From an uncultured Christensenella sp. (GTDB lineage: Bacteria; Bacillota; Clostridia; Christensenellales; Pumilibacteraceae): DNA of 23,300 nt. Below, piece after piece: positions 15,717-22,876 of the stretch. The translations under genes and the position numbers were made by a program. Position 1 is the stretch's first letter. The number at the start of each line of letters is the position of its first letter. Under the pieces are notes generated by a model, which saw only the letters and a program-made list of their open reading frames with translations, was not told the DNA's origin and searched no databases. The DNA lies in NCBI GenBank assembly GCA_910585055.1, contig CAJUBY010000024.1, positions 1 to 23,300 of the forward strand, written 5' to 3'.

Positions 15717-16867
15717 GCGCGCGATATCCCCTTCAGAACAGCCTGACCGTTGGGCTTGCCGCAAATAAGATCGCAGTATTTCACAAGGGTGGCGGTAAAT
15801 GTCGGCTTACCCTGGTTTTGACGGAGGATCTTACCGTTTTCGGTCTCGAGGAATCTCCAGTCGCAGAGCTGGTGCAGCTTAAACGCCTTTGTATTCAAAA
15901 GATACATACATCCCTCGGGCACGAACCTGTCGTAAACGAGCGGCAGACCGTTATACGACAGAGTTTTGAATCCGCCGTCCAGTTCCATGATGTCGATATT
16001 GCGTTTAAACGACGACATGTAGTCTATGTACGAATATTTGGCTTCCTGCGAACACGCGATAAAGTCCACGGCAGAGCCTGCATCGTTTTCGAGCGCGTCG
16101 ATAGCTTCCTGAATGACGATCTCGTCGATAGCGCCGTTGACGTCTTTCGAGTACGGATTCAAAAACGGGTGCGCCGACTTTTGGACGCCGTAGATCGAAG
16201 TACCGCCGAACAGCGCGCCGATACCGGTGATCTCCTTGTCCTTCGAGCCTTGAACGTACATCTTGTCGCCTGCGGCAAGCGTCACCGTCCCGTCGAGGGT
16301 TATCTTTTTCTCCGATCTGTCGACGTACTTTATACGCGCAGTGCCCTTTTTGGTTCCGTCGGACCCGTAAACATCGACGGCAAGTCCTTCTATAACATTG
16401 CGTACGGTGTCGCACACTACAGTATTGTCCGAACCCGATCTTTCGGCAAATGTAGCCAAAAGACCGCTGCCGTCGCCGTACAGCATACGTCCGAGATTGA
16501 ATTTGGACGCAGTCAAAAGCCCTTCGAGCTCGGCGTTCAAAAGATCGGTGAACGCGCCTCTTCCGTCTGCCGACGCGCGTATCGCTTTGTCGGAGATCTC
16601 TATCTGACCGAAAAGGTTTTTAAGCGTAGACACGAATTGCAGATAATTATTGCCGTAAGCCGCAGGGAGTTCGCCGTCCTCGTCGCCCGCACCGACGCCG
16701 CCGTTTATACCGAACCGTGCCGCCGTACGTATCTCCTTGCCCCAAACATCGGCGGAAGTCTGTTCTATCTTATTCAAAAGCGGATTGACGCGCGTATTGA
16801 GAAGATCGGTCACAGTACCGAGATAAACCGACTTGAGTGCGTTTTCGGCGTTTTGTATAGTTACCAT
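15713..16867 (-). CDS. Major capsid protein
   Basis: A 384-residue protein in the coat position after a scaffold-like gene. The N-terminal arm (NALKSVYLGTVTDLLNTRV) leads to DVWGKEIRTAARFGINGG (about 40-57). The segment QIEISDKAIRASADGRGAF near 88-106 and a helix LNAELEGLLTASKFNLGRML are typical of HK97-fold coat proteins, with a beta-rich insert at about 145-205. The end carries YLLNTKAFKLHQLCDWRFL. Several hundred copies would form the head shell. I rate coat identity as likely from position, length and style; whether it is closest to P22 or HK97 coats cannot be settled by eye. GGAG lies eight bases before the ATG. Two palindromes sit in the 78-base gap upstream, the largest gap among the terminase-to-coat genes. 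Confidence 0.8.
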   Translation of the reverse strand: MVTIQNAENALKSVYLGTVTDLLNTRVNPLLNKIEQTSADVWGKEIRTAARFGINGGVGAGDEDGELPAAYGNNYLQFVSTLKNLFGQIEISDKAIRASADGRGAFTDLLNAELEGLLTASKFNLGRMLYGDGSGLLATFAERSGSDNTVVCDTVRNVIEGLAVDVYGSDGTKKGTARIKYVDRSEKKITLDGTVTLAAGDKMYVQGSKDKEITGIGALFGGTSIYGVQKSAHPFLNPYSKDVNGAIDEIVIQEAIDALENDAGSAVDFIACSQEAKYSYIDYMSSFKRNIDIMELDGGFKTLSYNGLPLVYDRFVPEGCMYLLNTKAFKLHQLCDWRFLETENGKILRQNQGKPTFTATLVKYCDLICGKPNGQAVLKGISRA

Positions 16868-16906
16868 TTGTTTTGCTCCTTTTTGTTTTGTGTTGTGACG
16901 TCCGCC

Positions 16907-16943
16907 AAGCGGCGCCGCTTAACGTAACGCCGTAAGTTTTACG
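16907..16943. promoter_or_regulatory. Two palindromes in the capsid gene leader
   Basis: AAGCGGCGCCGCTT (16907-16920) is a perfect 14-base palindrome, and CGTAA-3-TTACG (16931-16943) starts three bases after the stop of the scaffold-like gene. Either can fold in the mRNA. They could set a processing or stability boundary that raises capsid output. I found no clear promoter here. Confidence 0.35.
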
Positions 16944-16945
16944 CT

Positions 16946-17635
16946 CTAGCCCGACAAAAGCCCGTCGGCGAGCAGTTTTGCTTCGGCAAGCGTCCTGGGA
17001 CGTTTTACCGGAACCATGACCGCCGATCCGCAGGGCGCGGCAGCGGGAAGCGGTTCGGCTAGTCTTCGTTTGTAGCGTGCGATACAGACGGCGGCAATAT
17101 CGGGTATTTCCGCAAGCGCGTCCGCGCAGTCCGCCGCATTTCGCACTATATAATCCAACGCGTCCTCCGCCGAAATGCCGTTGGAGCAGGCGCCGCCGTC
17201 CGACCCGGCTTTATCGGCTTCCGCCCGACTATCCGCCGCGGAAACCTCGGCGGCAGCCGTTTCGCCGGCGCGGTTTTCCTCGGCGGCAGCCGTTTCGCCG
17301 GCGCGGTTTTCCTCGGCGGCGGCGATAACATCATCGGCGTTTTCGGAACAGCCGTCCGGAACGGCGATTTCGTTCGAACCGCTTTTTCGGCTTTGGGATA
17401 CATCGGCAGACATATCCCTGTCGGGACTGCCGCAGCCGTTCGCACACACCTTGCTCTCCGCCTGCGCGTCCGAACGTGCGTCAAGCTCCGCTTGTAACTT
17501 TTTTATCAGTTGGCAGCGCTTGGTAAATTCGCTTTCGAGCGCGTTGTAGGCCGCGAGCAAAGCTTCGGGCGTGTTGAATTTTCCGTGTTTAGCGTCCGAA
17601 ATCTCGGACTTATCGGTGATCGCGTTTTTTATCAT
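16946..17635 (-). CDS. Scaffold-like protein
   Basis: A 229-residue, low-complexity protein between portal and coat, the usual place of the capsid scaffold. A helical N-terminal part (FNTPEALLAAYNALESEFTK, about 20-39) runs into a coiled coil to about residue 55. The middle (about 55-150) is disordered-looking and rich in Ala, Glu, Ser, Gly and Asp, with a perfect 11-residue tandem duplication (AEENRAGETAA) and six Cys in total. The C-terminal part is helical with a basic patch VPVKRPR. Scaffolds guide coat assembly and are later lost, and they vary greatly in sequence, so the call rests on position and composition. The start overlaps the portal stop as ATGA, with GGAG seven bases upstream. 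Clostridial phages often have a similar N-terminal segment here. Confidence 0.6.
   Translation of the reverse strand: MIKNAITDKSEISDAKHGKFNTPEALLAAYNALESEFTKRCQLIKKLQAELDARSDAQAESKVCANGCGSPDRDMSADVSQSRKSGSNEIAVPDGCSENADDVIAAAEENRAGETAAAEENRAGETAAAEVSAADSRAEADKAGSDGGACSNGISAEDALDYIVRNAADCADALAEIPDIAAVCIARYKRRLAEPLPAAAPCGSAVMVPVKRPRTLAEAKLLADGLLSG
17245..17310. repeat. 33-bp tandem repeat inside the scaffold-like gene
   Basis: Two perfect copies of a 33-base unit (17245-17277 and 17278-17310), plus about 10 more matching bases (17311-17320). The unit is a multiple of three and encodes eleven residues, so copy-number change keeps the frame. Confidence 0.9.
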
Positions 17636-19512
17636 ATCTCGTCTCCGCCTGTGATAATGGGTCGCGGCGTTTCGGAACTTGCCGGTACTGCGTTTTCCGC
17701 CTCCGCGGCAACGGCGGCAAGTCTTTTATGCTCGCGTATATGTTCCTCCAGTCTTGCGGCTTTTTTCCCTGACGGGCATTCTGTCAAAAGATACGCCGTG
17801 TGCGTGTTGATATGAAGACCGTGGTCGTCGAACTCGCTTATACAGTATCCGCCCTTTAAGTTTTCCGTTTCCGCCCGGGAAATATGGATGCGCGACATAT
17901 CTATATCGCCGTCCCAACCGCCGTAGCCGAGCGCGTCCATAAACCTATGCTTGGCGGACTGCGACATCCTGCCGTTTTCGTCGAAGAGCAGACCCAGCTT
18001 ATACAGCTCGAACATCATGTTCTGCCTCATCGCGGGTGTGGACAGCAGTTCGTTGTCGGTAGTGAACACTACGTCGTCGCTGGAAATATCGGAAGCCGAC
18101 CAACGCAGCAGTTCGACCTCGCCGTTTTGCCCTACTATGCGCGACAGCCGTGCGTCCGTCCCGAACTGCTTGTACAGCCGCAGTATATGTTCGGCGATCT
18201 CCTTTGCCGCGGCGCGGATATGTTCCGCCGAAAGCGACAGGCGCGTGTCGTCCTGTTCGATCAAAAGCTGCAGCGCCGCGCCGCTCATATTGGCGGAGAT
18301 CGCTTCGGACGACCGCATGACTTCGCTGACGCCGCTCACCTGACGGAACTCGTTGAGCAGTCTGTTTTCTTCCGCGTCGAAGCCGGAAGGCACCGTGCCG
18401 GGATCCACCATTCGCGGCGGCGTGGCGCCCTGACGGTAAACGAGTATCTTGCCGGGCGAAATACCTTCCTGTTCGAGGTTGTCTATATCCACCGACCCGT
18501 CTTCCACCGCCATAACGCCCAGCGCCAACCTGTTCAAAAATTCGTGTTTTCTGTTTTTGACTGCGTTGTAAGCGCGCTGAATGGGTATGGATCGCTCGAC
18601 CACCGACGTGCCGAAAAAGCAACCTGCGCCGCCCAGCGAAACCTGTTTTACGAACGGCATGCCCCGTCTGCCGTCGGCGCGGTTTATAAACGGCAGAGCG
18701 CCGTAATGCAGAAGTACGCCGTTGGCGACCACCGCATACTCGCCGTCCGGTTTTTTGTCGGTCGGAGCCGAGTACCGTTCTATTAGCACCGCGCTGTTTT
18801 CGGACACGCCCGTCGAAAGCTTGTTGACTGCGCTCGCCGCGGTAAGCCCTCCGCCGACGGCAACTGACGAAAACCCTATTATATCGCTTTTTTCGGGTTC
18901 CACGGTCTTGCCGTAAAGCCTGCGGATCTCGTCCACATCGACCGCGCGTGCGCGTATGATCGAGCGGCAGTCTTTTATCTCCTGAGCGGAAATATCGTCG
19001 GGATATATCTCGAACGGCGACACGGTATCGATACGTACATCGCCCTCGAACACTCCGCGATCCAGCTCCAGACCTGCGGCGCTGTCCCAGCCTACGTAAT
19101 AAAAGCATGTGCCGCATATCTCCGACCACATGGTCCCTGCGGTCAACGTTCTGTCCACGCCCAGTTTTTCGCACGCGGAATTAAGGATCTTCGCGGCGCT
19201 CTTCGCCGTTTTCACGTCGCTGTCGTCGGACGAAAACGGACGGACGGAAAGGGACGGACGCACCGTATTGAGCTTTGCCTGACGTGTTTCCACAAGCGAC
19301 GATATATGATTGAACACTTCGCGTTCCTGCCAGTAATAATCGCGTTCGACGTCCGCGATCTCGCCGGTAGGCATGGCGGTGCAGTATTGGTTGCCCATGT
19401 AGAAATTCATGTTCAACCGCCACTGCGTTTCGAACGGCCGCCGCGCTTCGGCGCGTTGTTTGTGATCGCGCTCGATCTCCGCGACTATATCCTCCGCAAA
19501 CTCTTTTTTCAT
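17632..19512 (-). CDS. Phage portal protein, podovirus-like
   Basis: A 626-residue protein placed after terminase and before the scaffold-like gene. The N-terminal pattern FETQWRLNMNFYMGNQY (27-43), an aromatic acidic stretch, then VFNHISSLVETRQAKL (66-81) and RPSLSVRP is the style of long portals of short-tailed phages. The helical RQVSGVSEVMRSSEAIS region about two thirds along is also typical. Twelve copies form the ring through which DNA is pumped into the head and later leaves, and the ring docks the terminase. The length lies between usual siphophage portals (about 400-500) and P22 portal (725). The C-terminal 60 residues are charged and helical. It starts in an ATGA overlap with the preceding gene and ends in one with the next. 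Confidence 0.82.
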   Translation of the reverse strand: MKKEFAEDIVAEIERDHKQRAEARRPFETQWRLNMNFYMGNQYCTAMPTGEIADVERDYYWQEREVFNHISSLVETRQAKLNTVRPSLSVRPFSSDDSDVKTAKSAAKILNSACEKLGVDRTLTAGTMWSEICGTCFYYVGWDSAAGLELDRGVFEGDVRIDTVSPFEIYPDDISAQEIKDCRSIIRARAVDVDEIRRLYGKTVEPEKSDIIGFSSVAVGGGLTAASAVNKLSTGVSENSAVLIERYSAPTDKKPDGEYAVVANGVLLHYGALPFINRADGRRGMPFVKQVSLGGAGCFFGTSVVERSIPIQRAYNAVKNRKHEFLNRLALGVMAVEDGSVDIDNLEQEGISPGKILVYRQGATPPRMVDPGTVPSGFDAEENRLLNEFRQVSGVSEVMRSSEAISANMSGAALQLLIEQDDTRLSLSAEHIRAAAKEIAEHILRLYKQFGTDARLSRIVGQNGEVELLRWSASDISSDDVVFTTDNELLSTPAMRQNMMFELYKLGLLFDENGRMSQSAKHRFMDALGYGGWDGDIDMSRIHISRAETENLKGGYCISEFDDHGLHINTHTAYLLTECPSGKKAARLEEHIREHKRLAAVAAEAENAVPASSETPRPIITGGDEI

Positions 19513-19739
19513 GCGTCACCGCCGACGGGCGCTGTGCGCTTCGGTCTGCGTTTGGCGGTCTCCACCGACTTGGGCGTAAGCGTTGCGCCGATAGCCGCGT
19601 ACAGCTCGTTAAGACACTTATCGCACGCGCACAGTCTGCTCCTGATCCCGGCTCGCTCGAACCTGACCGCGCGCGTCGCGCGGTTTTTGCACACGCCAAG
19701 CTCGCACCTTACGTTGGTCTTGCACTCGATGACTTCCAT
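19509..19739 (-). CDS. Small zinc-ribbon-like phage protein
   Basis: A 76-residue protein with Cys12-x4-Cys17 and Cys37-x-Cys39-x2-Cys42, spaced like a zinc ribbon, plus Cys6. It ends with a basic tail (KRRPKRTAP). The segment CLNELYAAIGATLTPKSVET resembles small conserved proteins I recall near terminase genes in Clostridia phages, though their function is unknown to me. The start at 19739 is chosen over an upstream in-frame codon because GGAGAG lies six bases before it. That leaves one base after the preceding stop. The stop overlaps the portal start. Confidence 0.75.
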   Translation of the reverse strand: MEVIECKTNVRCELGVCKNRATRAVRFERAGIRSRLCACDKCLNELYAAIGATLTPKSVETAKRRPKRTAPVGGDA

Positions 19740-19740
19740 T

Positions 19741-20010
19741 TTAAACTCTCCTTTTATCAAGTTCTTTAAGTTGTTTGAGCAATCTTGTTTTTTCTGCGCG
19801 CAGTTCTTCGTCGGTCATGTCCGAAACACCGCCGCCGTCCATAATAAGCTTGGCTGCGGAAATATCGGGCGGCACGTCTTTGGTCGTAACGCGCCGCTTC
19901 ACGAGTTCGAGCGCCCCGTCCACCACCGCGTATTCTTCCACGGTCTCTTTGGCTTCGTAACCGCATGCGCGCTTAAGCACTGCGTCCAATATCTCGTCGC
20001 GCGTCACCAT
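19741..20010 (-). CDS. Small-terminase-like protein
   Basis: An 89-residue acidic and basic helical protein. The stretch ETVEEYAVVDGALELVKRRV, then TTKDVPPDISAAKLIM (about 42-57) and the closing helix DEELRAEKTRLLKQL, are patterns seen in the C-terminal half of small terminase subunits. A full small terminase also has an N-terminal DNA-binding helix-turn-helix, and here only about 20 residues precede the pattern, so it may be a shortened form. It follows the large terminase gene with a 7-base overlap, while small terminase genes usually precede the large one. The name rests on partial sequence resemblance; a separate small phage protein is possible. Confidence 0.5.
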   Translation of the reverse strand: MVTRDEILDAVLKRACGYEAKETVEEYAVVDGALELVKRRVTTKDVPPDISAAKLIMDGGGVSDMTDEELRAEKTRLLKQLKELDKRRV

Positions 20011-21428
20011 GACCGCCTGCCTTTGCCCTGCCTGCGGATCAACCGTTCTTTGTCCAGCTCGATCTCGCCGGCGACGCGCACGCGCACGGGCGGACGGGGT
20101 TTTTTCATAAGATAATACCTAAGCTCGTCCAGGCAGTGATCGTCGGACTTAACGGGTCTGTCGCCGACGCCCCAACGGTAACTTTTAAGCTCGCGGATAA
20201 GATTGACGCAGGTATCGAAGATAAACAGCCGCGGCTTACCGTCCGACGAAAGATACTGTTTGACGCGGTTGATCCCCGTAAACAGATCCTTGTCTACGCG
20301 CGTATCGGCGAGTATGCCGTTATCGCAGAACAGCTCCGCGACCGATCTTTCGGCATTCAGCGTGTGTTGCGCCGCCGCGCTGTCGATTATCGCGTACAGC
20401 CTGCCGCGCGTATCGGTATGCCAGCCCAGCTCCGCGGAAATGCGCTTTATCTCGCGCGCATGGTATTCGACCGACCGCCCGGCCTCGAAATGCTCCGCGA
20501 CGACGTAAACGTTTCCGTCGTAGTCTATGCAGTACCAATGACACGACAGCGGATTGTTCAGACCGGGATCGACAGACAGCATGTCCTGCCAATCGGGCGG
20601 AACGTCGAACGGCGGTATAACGTGCACGCGCTCGTCGAACTCGGTGTATACCGCGCCGCGCGCGTCGGTAAACCTGCCGTAACGCCGTGCGTCGCGTTCC
20701 GCGTCGGACATCGCCGCGGACACGCGTTCGGTCTCGGCTTTGTCCAGATAGGGATTGTCCGCCCACTCCATAAAAATATGCCAAACTTCGGGGTCGGCGT
20801 TTTTGTTGAGATATATCCTATCGTAAACGAACGTAAGTCCCAAAAGCGGCGTCATCGTGCCGAATATAAGTCCTTTTTTATCGACAACGCGCATGGCGCA
20901 CTCGTCGTAAATATCCTCGGGCGGCTCCTCGTCGAACCAAACGTAGTCGAGCGACGCGCCGGCAAACTTGTCGCGTCCGGCTTCGCAGGTCTTAAAGCCT
21001 ATGGTGCTGACCGTGCCGAACACGTTTTTTACGGCTATATAGTCGATAACGCCGCCCGACGGGTTTTGCGCCTTGCCGCTTTCCATCACTATATCGGCGA
21101 TCCAATCGGGATTTAGATAGTGCAGTATCTTTTTCTGCGCCACGTCGCGCTGGACCTTGCGCGAAAGCGACACCACCCACCCGTCGGTGCGCTTGTTCTG
21201 CCGAAACGGATGGATACCGCGCGCCAACCACACGGTTTCCGCCGCGCCGCACTCGGTCTTGCCGGTGCGGTTGCCGCCGAACACCCAGCGGTTGCGCTTT
21301 TGACAGCGGTGAAATTCCATCTGCTTGATATGCACTGTGTCCGTGTTATACCGTTTGAGCGCGTCGTTATCGTACCTGCGTTTCTGTTCGCGCTCTATCC
21401 TGAGTATCCTTTCGATCGTATTCCGCAA
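20004..21428 (-). CDS. Phage terminase large subunit
   Basis: A 474-residue DNA-packaging motor. The ATPase domain (about 35-245) has Walker A GGNRTGKT (51-58), Walker B VWFDEEP with Asp166 and Glu167/Glu168, and a coupling motif GTMTP (190-194). The RNase H-like nuclease domain (about 280-445) has Asp287 (SVDPG), Asp349 (IIDS) and HCLDELRY with Asp434, the three expected metal-binding acids. The enzyme cuts concatemeric DNA and pumps it through the portal. All key residues are kept, so it looks functional. The longer open frame begins at a TTG (21482) with no ribosome binding site. TTG at 21428 has GGAG eight bases upstream and is preferred. First gene of the virion operon, divergent from the SH3-like gene across about 97 bases. 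No clear promoter was found there for it. Confidence 0.92.
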   Translation of the reverse strand: MRNTIERILRIEREQKRRYDNDALKRYNTDTVHIKQMEFHRCQKRNRWVFGGNRTGKTECGAAETVWLARGIHPFRQNKRTDGWVVSLSRKVQRDVAQKKILHYLNPDWIADIVMESGKAQNPSGGVIDYIAVKNVFGTVSTIGFKTCEAGRDKFAGASLDYVWFDEEPPEDIYDECAMRVVDKKGLIFGTMTPLLGLTFVYDRIYLNKNADPEVWHIFMEWADNPYLDKAETERVSAAMSDAERDARRYGRFTDARGAVYTEFDERVHVIPPFDVPPDWQDMLSVDPGLNNPLSCHWYCIDYDGNVYVVAEHFEAGRSVEYHAREIKRISAELGWHTDTRGRLYAIIDSAAAQHTLNAERSVAELFCDNGILADTRVDKDLFTGINRVKQYLSSDGKPRLFIFDTCVNLIRELKSYRWGVGDRPVKSDDHCLDELRYYLMKKPRPPVRVRVAGEIELDKERLIRRQGKGRRSW

Positions 21429-21513
21429 AATAACCGCTCCGTAAAAAATCCGCAAAATGCACAACACGTCATTAAACGACAAAACCGCACACGATTTTCC
21501 TGCCGCCGCGCGG

Positions 21514-21519
21514 TAAAAT
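21514..21519 (+). promoter_or_regulatory. Possible -10 box for a leaderless transcript
   Basis: TAAAAT lies so that the expected transcription start, about seven bases on, coincides with the ATG at 21526. No ribosome binding site precedes that ATG and no good -35 is seen, so this is tentative. Confidence 0.35.
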
Positions 21520-21525
21520 TAAAGT

Positions 21526-22185
21526 ATGACGCTTTGTTCGGTAATAGCCTCTCTCACCTTTTTTATAATGCCGGCACAAACAACGCTATACGGCACTTCG
21601 CTCGATAAGATAGTCGATCTTCCTGCCGGGTATTTCGTAATGCAGACCGAAACGCCTGCGCCCGACGGGTATATCTCGGTAGTGTACGACGATATCTACG
21701 GGTATGTGCGGACAGACAGCGTAACTGCCGTAGACTACACCCCCGTTACAAAATACGAAAAGACGGTAAAGTTTGTATGCGACAACGACGGGCAGCCCGT
21801 AAACCTGCGCAAAGCCCCCAAAAGATCGGCGGAGATACTTACAGTGCTCCCCGACGGCGGCGTCGGACATTGCTACGGTCCGACCGAAGGCGAAGCGCTT
21901 ATAGCCGACGCCGGCACGGTATGGTATTACGTGAACGCCGACGGCGTGCGCGGCTACTGCTACTACGCCCACGTAAGCGTAGACCCTACGCCGCCCAATA
22001 TAATAGAAAAGGAACCGCCGCCCGACGTTCCGACGGACGCCGATCCGATAGAACCCGAAAAACCGCAAAGCCTGTCCGCCGAAGCCGCGATAATCTTTAT
22101 CGTCGCGCTGTGCATACCCGTGCCTGTAATAATGTTTTATCTGTTTAAAAAGCCAAAAGCCAAGGACGAACCGCCCGAACGCTGA
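21526..22185 (+). CDS. Membrane-anchored protein with two SH3-like domains
   Basis: A 219-residue protein, the only plus-strand gene in the window. It has a hydrophobic N-terminus (about 4-16, a short signal peptide), a first SH3-like unit (about 20-72), and a second classical bacterial SH3 unit (about 91-151) with VNLRKAP at its start and GVRGYCYYAHV at its end. A Pro/Glu/Asp linker (153-183) leads to a membrane segment (about 187-206) and a basic tail KKPKAKDEPPER. The SH3 units should face outward, perhaps binding the cell wall. A stop codon two codons before the ATG fixes the start near 21526, yet no ribosome binding site is present. It interrupts the cassette in opposite orientation, like a moron gene. 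Similar proteins occur in Clostridia genomes with unknown roles. Confidence 0.8.
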   Translation: MTLCSVIASLTFFIMPAQTTLYGTSLDKIVDLPAGYFVMQTETPAPDGYISVVYDDIYGYVRTDSVTAVDYTPVTKYEKTVKFVCDNDGQPVNLRKAPKRSAEILTVLPDGGVGHCYGPTEGEALIADAGTVWYYVNADGVRGYCYYAHVSVDPTPPNIIEKEPPPDVPTDADPIEPEKPQSLSAEAAIIFIVALCIPVPVIMFYLFKKPKAKDEPPER

Positions 22186-22245
22186 CGCCGCCAGACGTTC
22201 CGCGGCGCATTTACTTTTATATACCCGTGCAAAGACATCGCCGCA

Positions 22246-22692
22246 TCATGCGCCGACGCCGCCCGAAAACGCATTGCCGCAAATACCGGCAGCCGCCGCG
22301 CCCGAGATCTTTTTGGCGCGTTTTCCGCCCTTTAAAGTTTTAAACAGGTATTCGAACTCCTCTCCTACGCGCGTCGCGGTGTAGCCGGCAAGCTCCAGCT
22401 GTTTAGCCGCAAGTTCGAACAGTCCGCAGTCGAAACCGCCGAAAACGCACGCGCGCAGCAGCTCGAATTTTTCGCCCAAGCCCCGTTCGATAAACCCGTA
22501 CAATACCTTTAGGTTGCACAGATCTATCCGCCTGTTGTCCAGCGCGATCAGCTTGCCGACTATTTTCGCGGCAGGCGTTTCCGCGTCCGCGATAACGCTT
22601 TCCTGCTCGCGCTCGATAATATCCTGCAGACCGCAGATCATGGGATTTATAAGAATAATGTTGCGTATTGCCTTTTTGTCTTTTAACTTCAT
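22246..22692 (-). CDS. Candidate phage late-gene regulator (ArpU/sigma-region-4-like)
   Basis: A 148-residue helical protein. The region from AAKIVGKLIALDNRRIDLC (about 41-59) to TRVGEEFEYLF recalls ArpU-type late regulators: a helical N-part, then EKFELLRACVFGGFDCGLFE and AAKQLELAGYTATRVGEEF, spaced like a helix-turn-helix of the sigma-70 region 4 type. The match is by eye and weak. ArpU-type genes often stand just ahead of terminase genes in Gram-positive phages, the same place as here apart from the inserted SH3-like gene. The end is Gly/Ala-rich. The ATG at 22692 is chosen because GGAG lies five bases upstream; a TTG 12 codons further up lacks such a site. A small-terminase role is an alternative. 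Confidence 0.45.
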   Translation of the reverse strand: MKLKDKKAIRNIILINPMICGLQDIIEREQESVIADAETPAAKIVGKLIALDNRRIDLCNLKVLYGFIERGLGEKFELLRACVFGGFDCGLFELAAKQLELAGYTATRVGEEFEYLFKTLKGGKRAKKISGAAAAGICGNAFSGGVGA

Positions 22693-22776
22693 GCTTGCTC
22701 CTTTACGCCGAAAAAGTATTCGGGGCAAAACCGTTTCGCCGTCTTTATTTTCACATGCAGTTTATCACGCAAATAC

Positions 22777-22793
22777 TGACATATGTATGTCAA
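22777..22793 (-). promoter_or_regulatory. Palindromic operator overlapping a TTGACA box
   Basis: TGACATA-2-TATGTCA (22777-22792) is an inverted repeat with 7-base arms. On the minus strand a perfect -35 TTGACA (22793-22788) forms its first half, about 85-100 bases before the regulator ATG at 22692. The -10 is unclear: candidates such as TGATAA or TAAACT are 20-23 bases away. A repressor or autoregulator bound here would block the promoter. Confidence 0.5.
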
Positions 22794-22826
22794 CATATCA
22801 TTTTCGCAAAAAAATATTTTTCACGC

Positions 22827-22853
22827 AAAAGACGCCGAGGAAAGTCGTCTTTT
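22827..22853. terminator. Bidirectional terminator-like hairpin
   Basis: AAAAGACG/CGTCTTTT, a perfect 8-bp stem with an 11-base loop, ends in four T on both strands. It is the second of two hairpins between the DUF5714 gene and the cassette operator. Confidence 0.5.
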
Positions 22854-22876
22854 ACAGGGATTTTCCGTAAACAAAC

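Larger units (their letters stand above)
11400..22793 (-). mobile_element. Phage virion cassette without lysogeny, replication or lysin genes
   Basis: Fourteen close-packed minus-strand genes run from large terminase (21428) to holin (11446) with many ATGA or similar overlaps, headed by a candidate late regulator (22692). The order terminase, portal, scaffold-like, coat, connector-like, beta-propeller hub, coiled coil follows P22-type short-tailed phages. Nothing in the window encodes integrase, repressor, replication proteins, tape measure, tail fibre or endolysin. Host-type genes flank it on both sides. By eye I found no flanking direct repeat and no tRNA that would mark attachment sites. 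It could be a trimmed prophage or a domesticated particle system. Confidence 0.8.

Noticed and set aside
15818..16927. Long open frame on the plus strand, about 369 codons, opposite the coat gene
   Set aside because: It mirrors the coat gene, has no ribosome binding site, and its product has no recognisable domain. Long antisense frames are common here because of the codon pattern.
17999..19174. 391-codon minus-strand frame inside the portal gene
   Set aside because: Out of frame with the portal and extremely Arg/Gly-rich, a typical frame-shifted shadow. The portal frame is coupled to its neighbours.
20136..21116. 326-codon plus-strand frame opposite the terminase
   Set aside because: The minus frame has every terminase motif, and the plus frame lacks a start signal and any known domain.
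22186..22207. 6-bp hairpin just after the SH3-like gene, considered as its terminator
   Set aside because: The stem is short and no proper T run follows directly. It might still act weakly.
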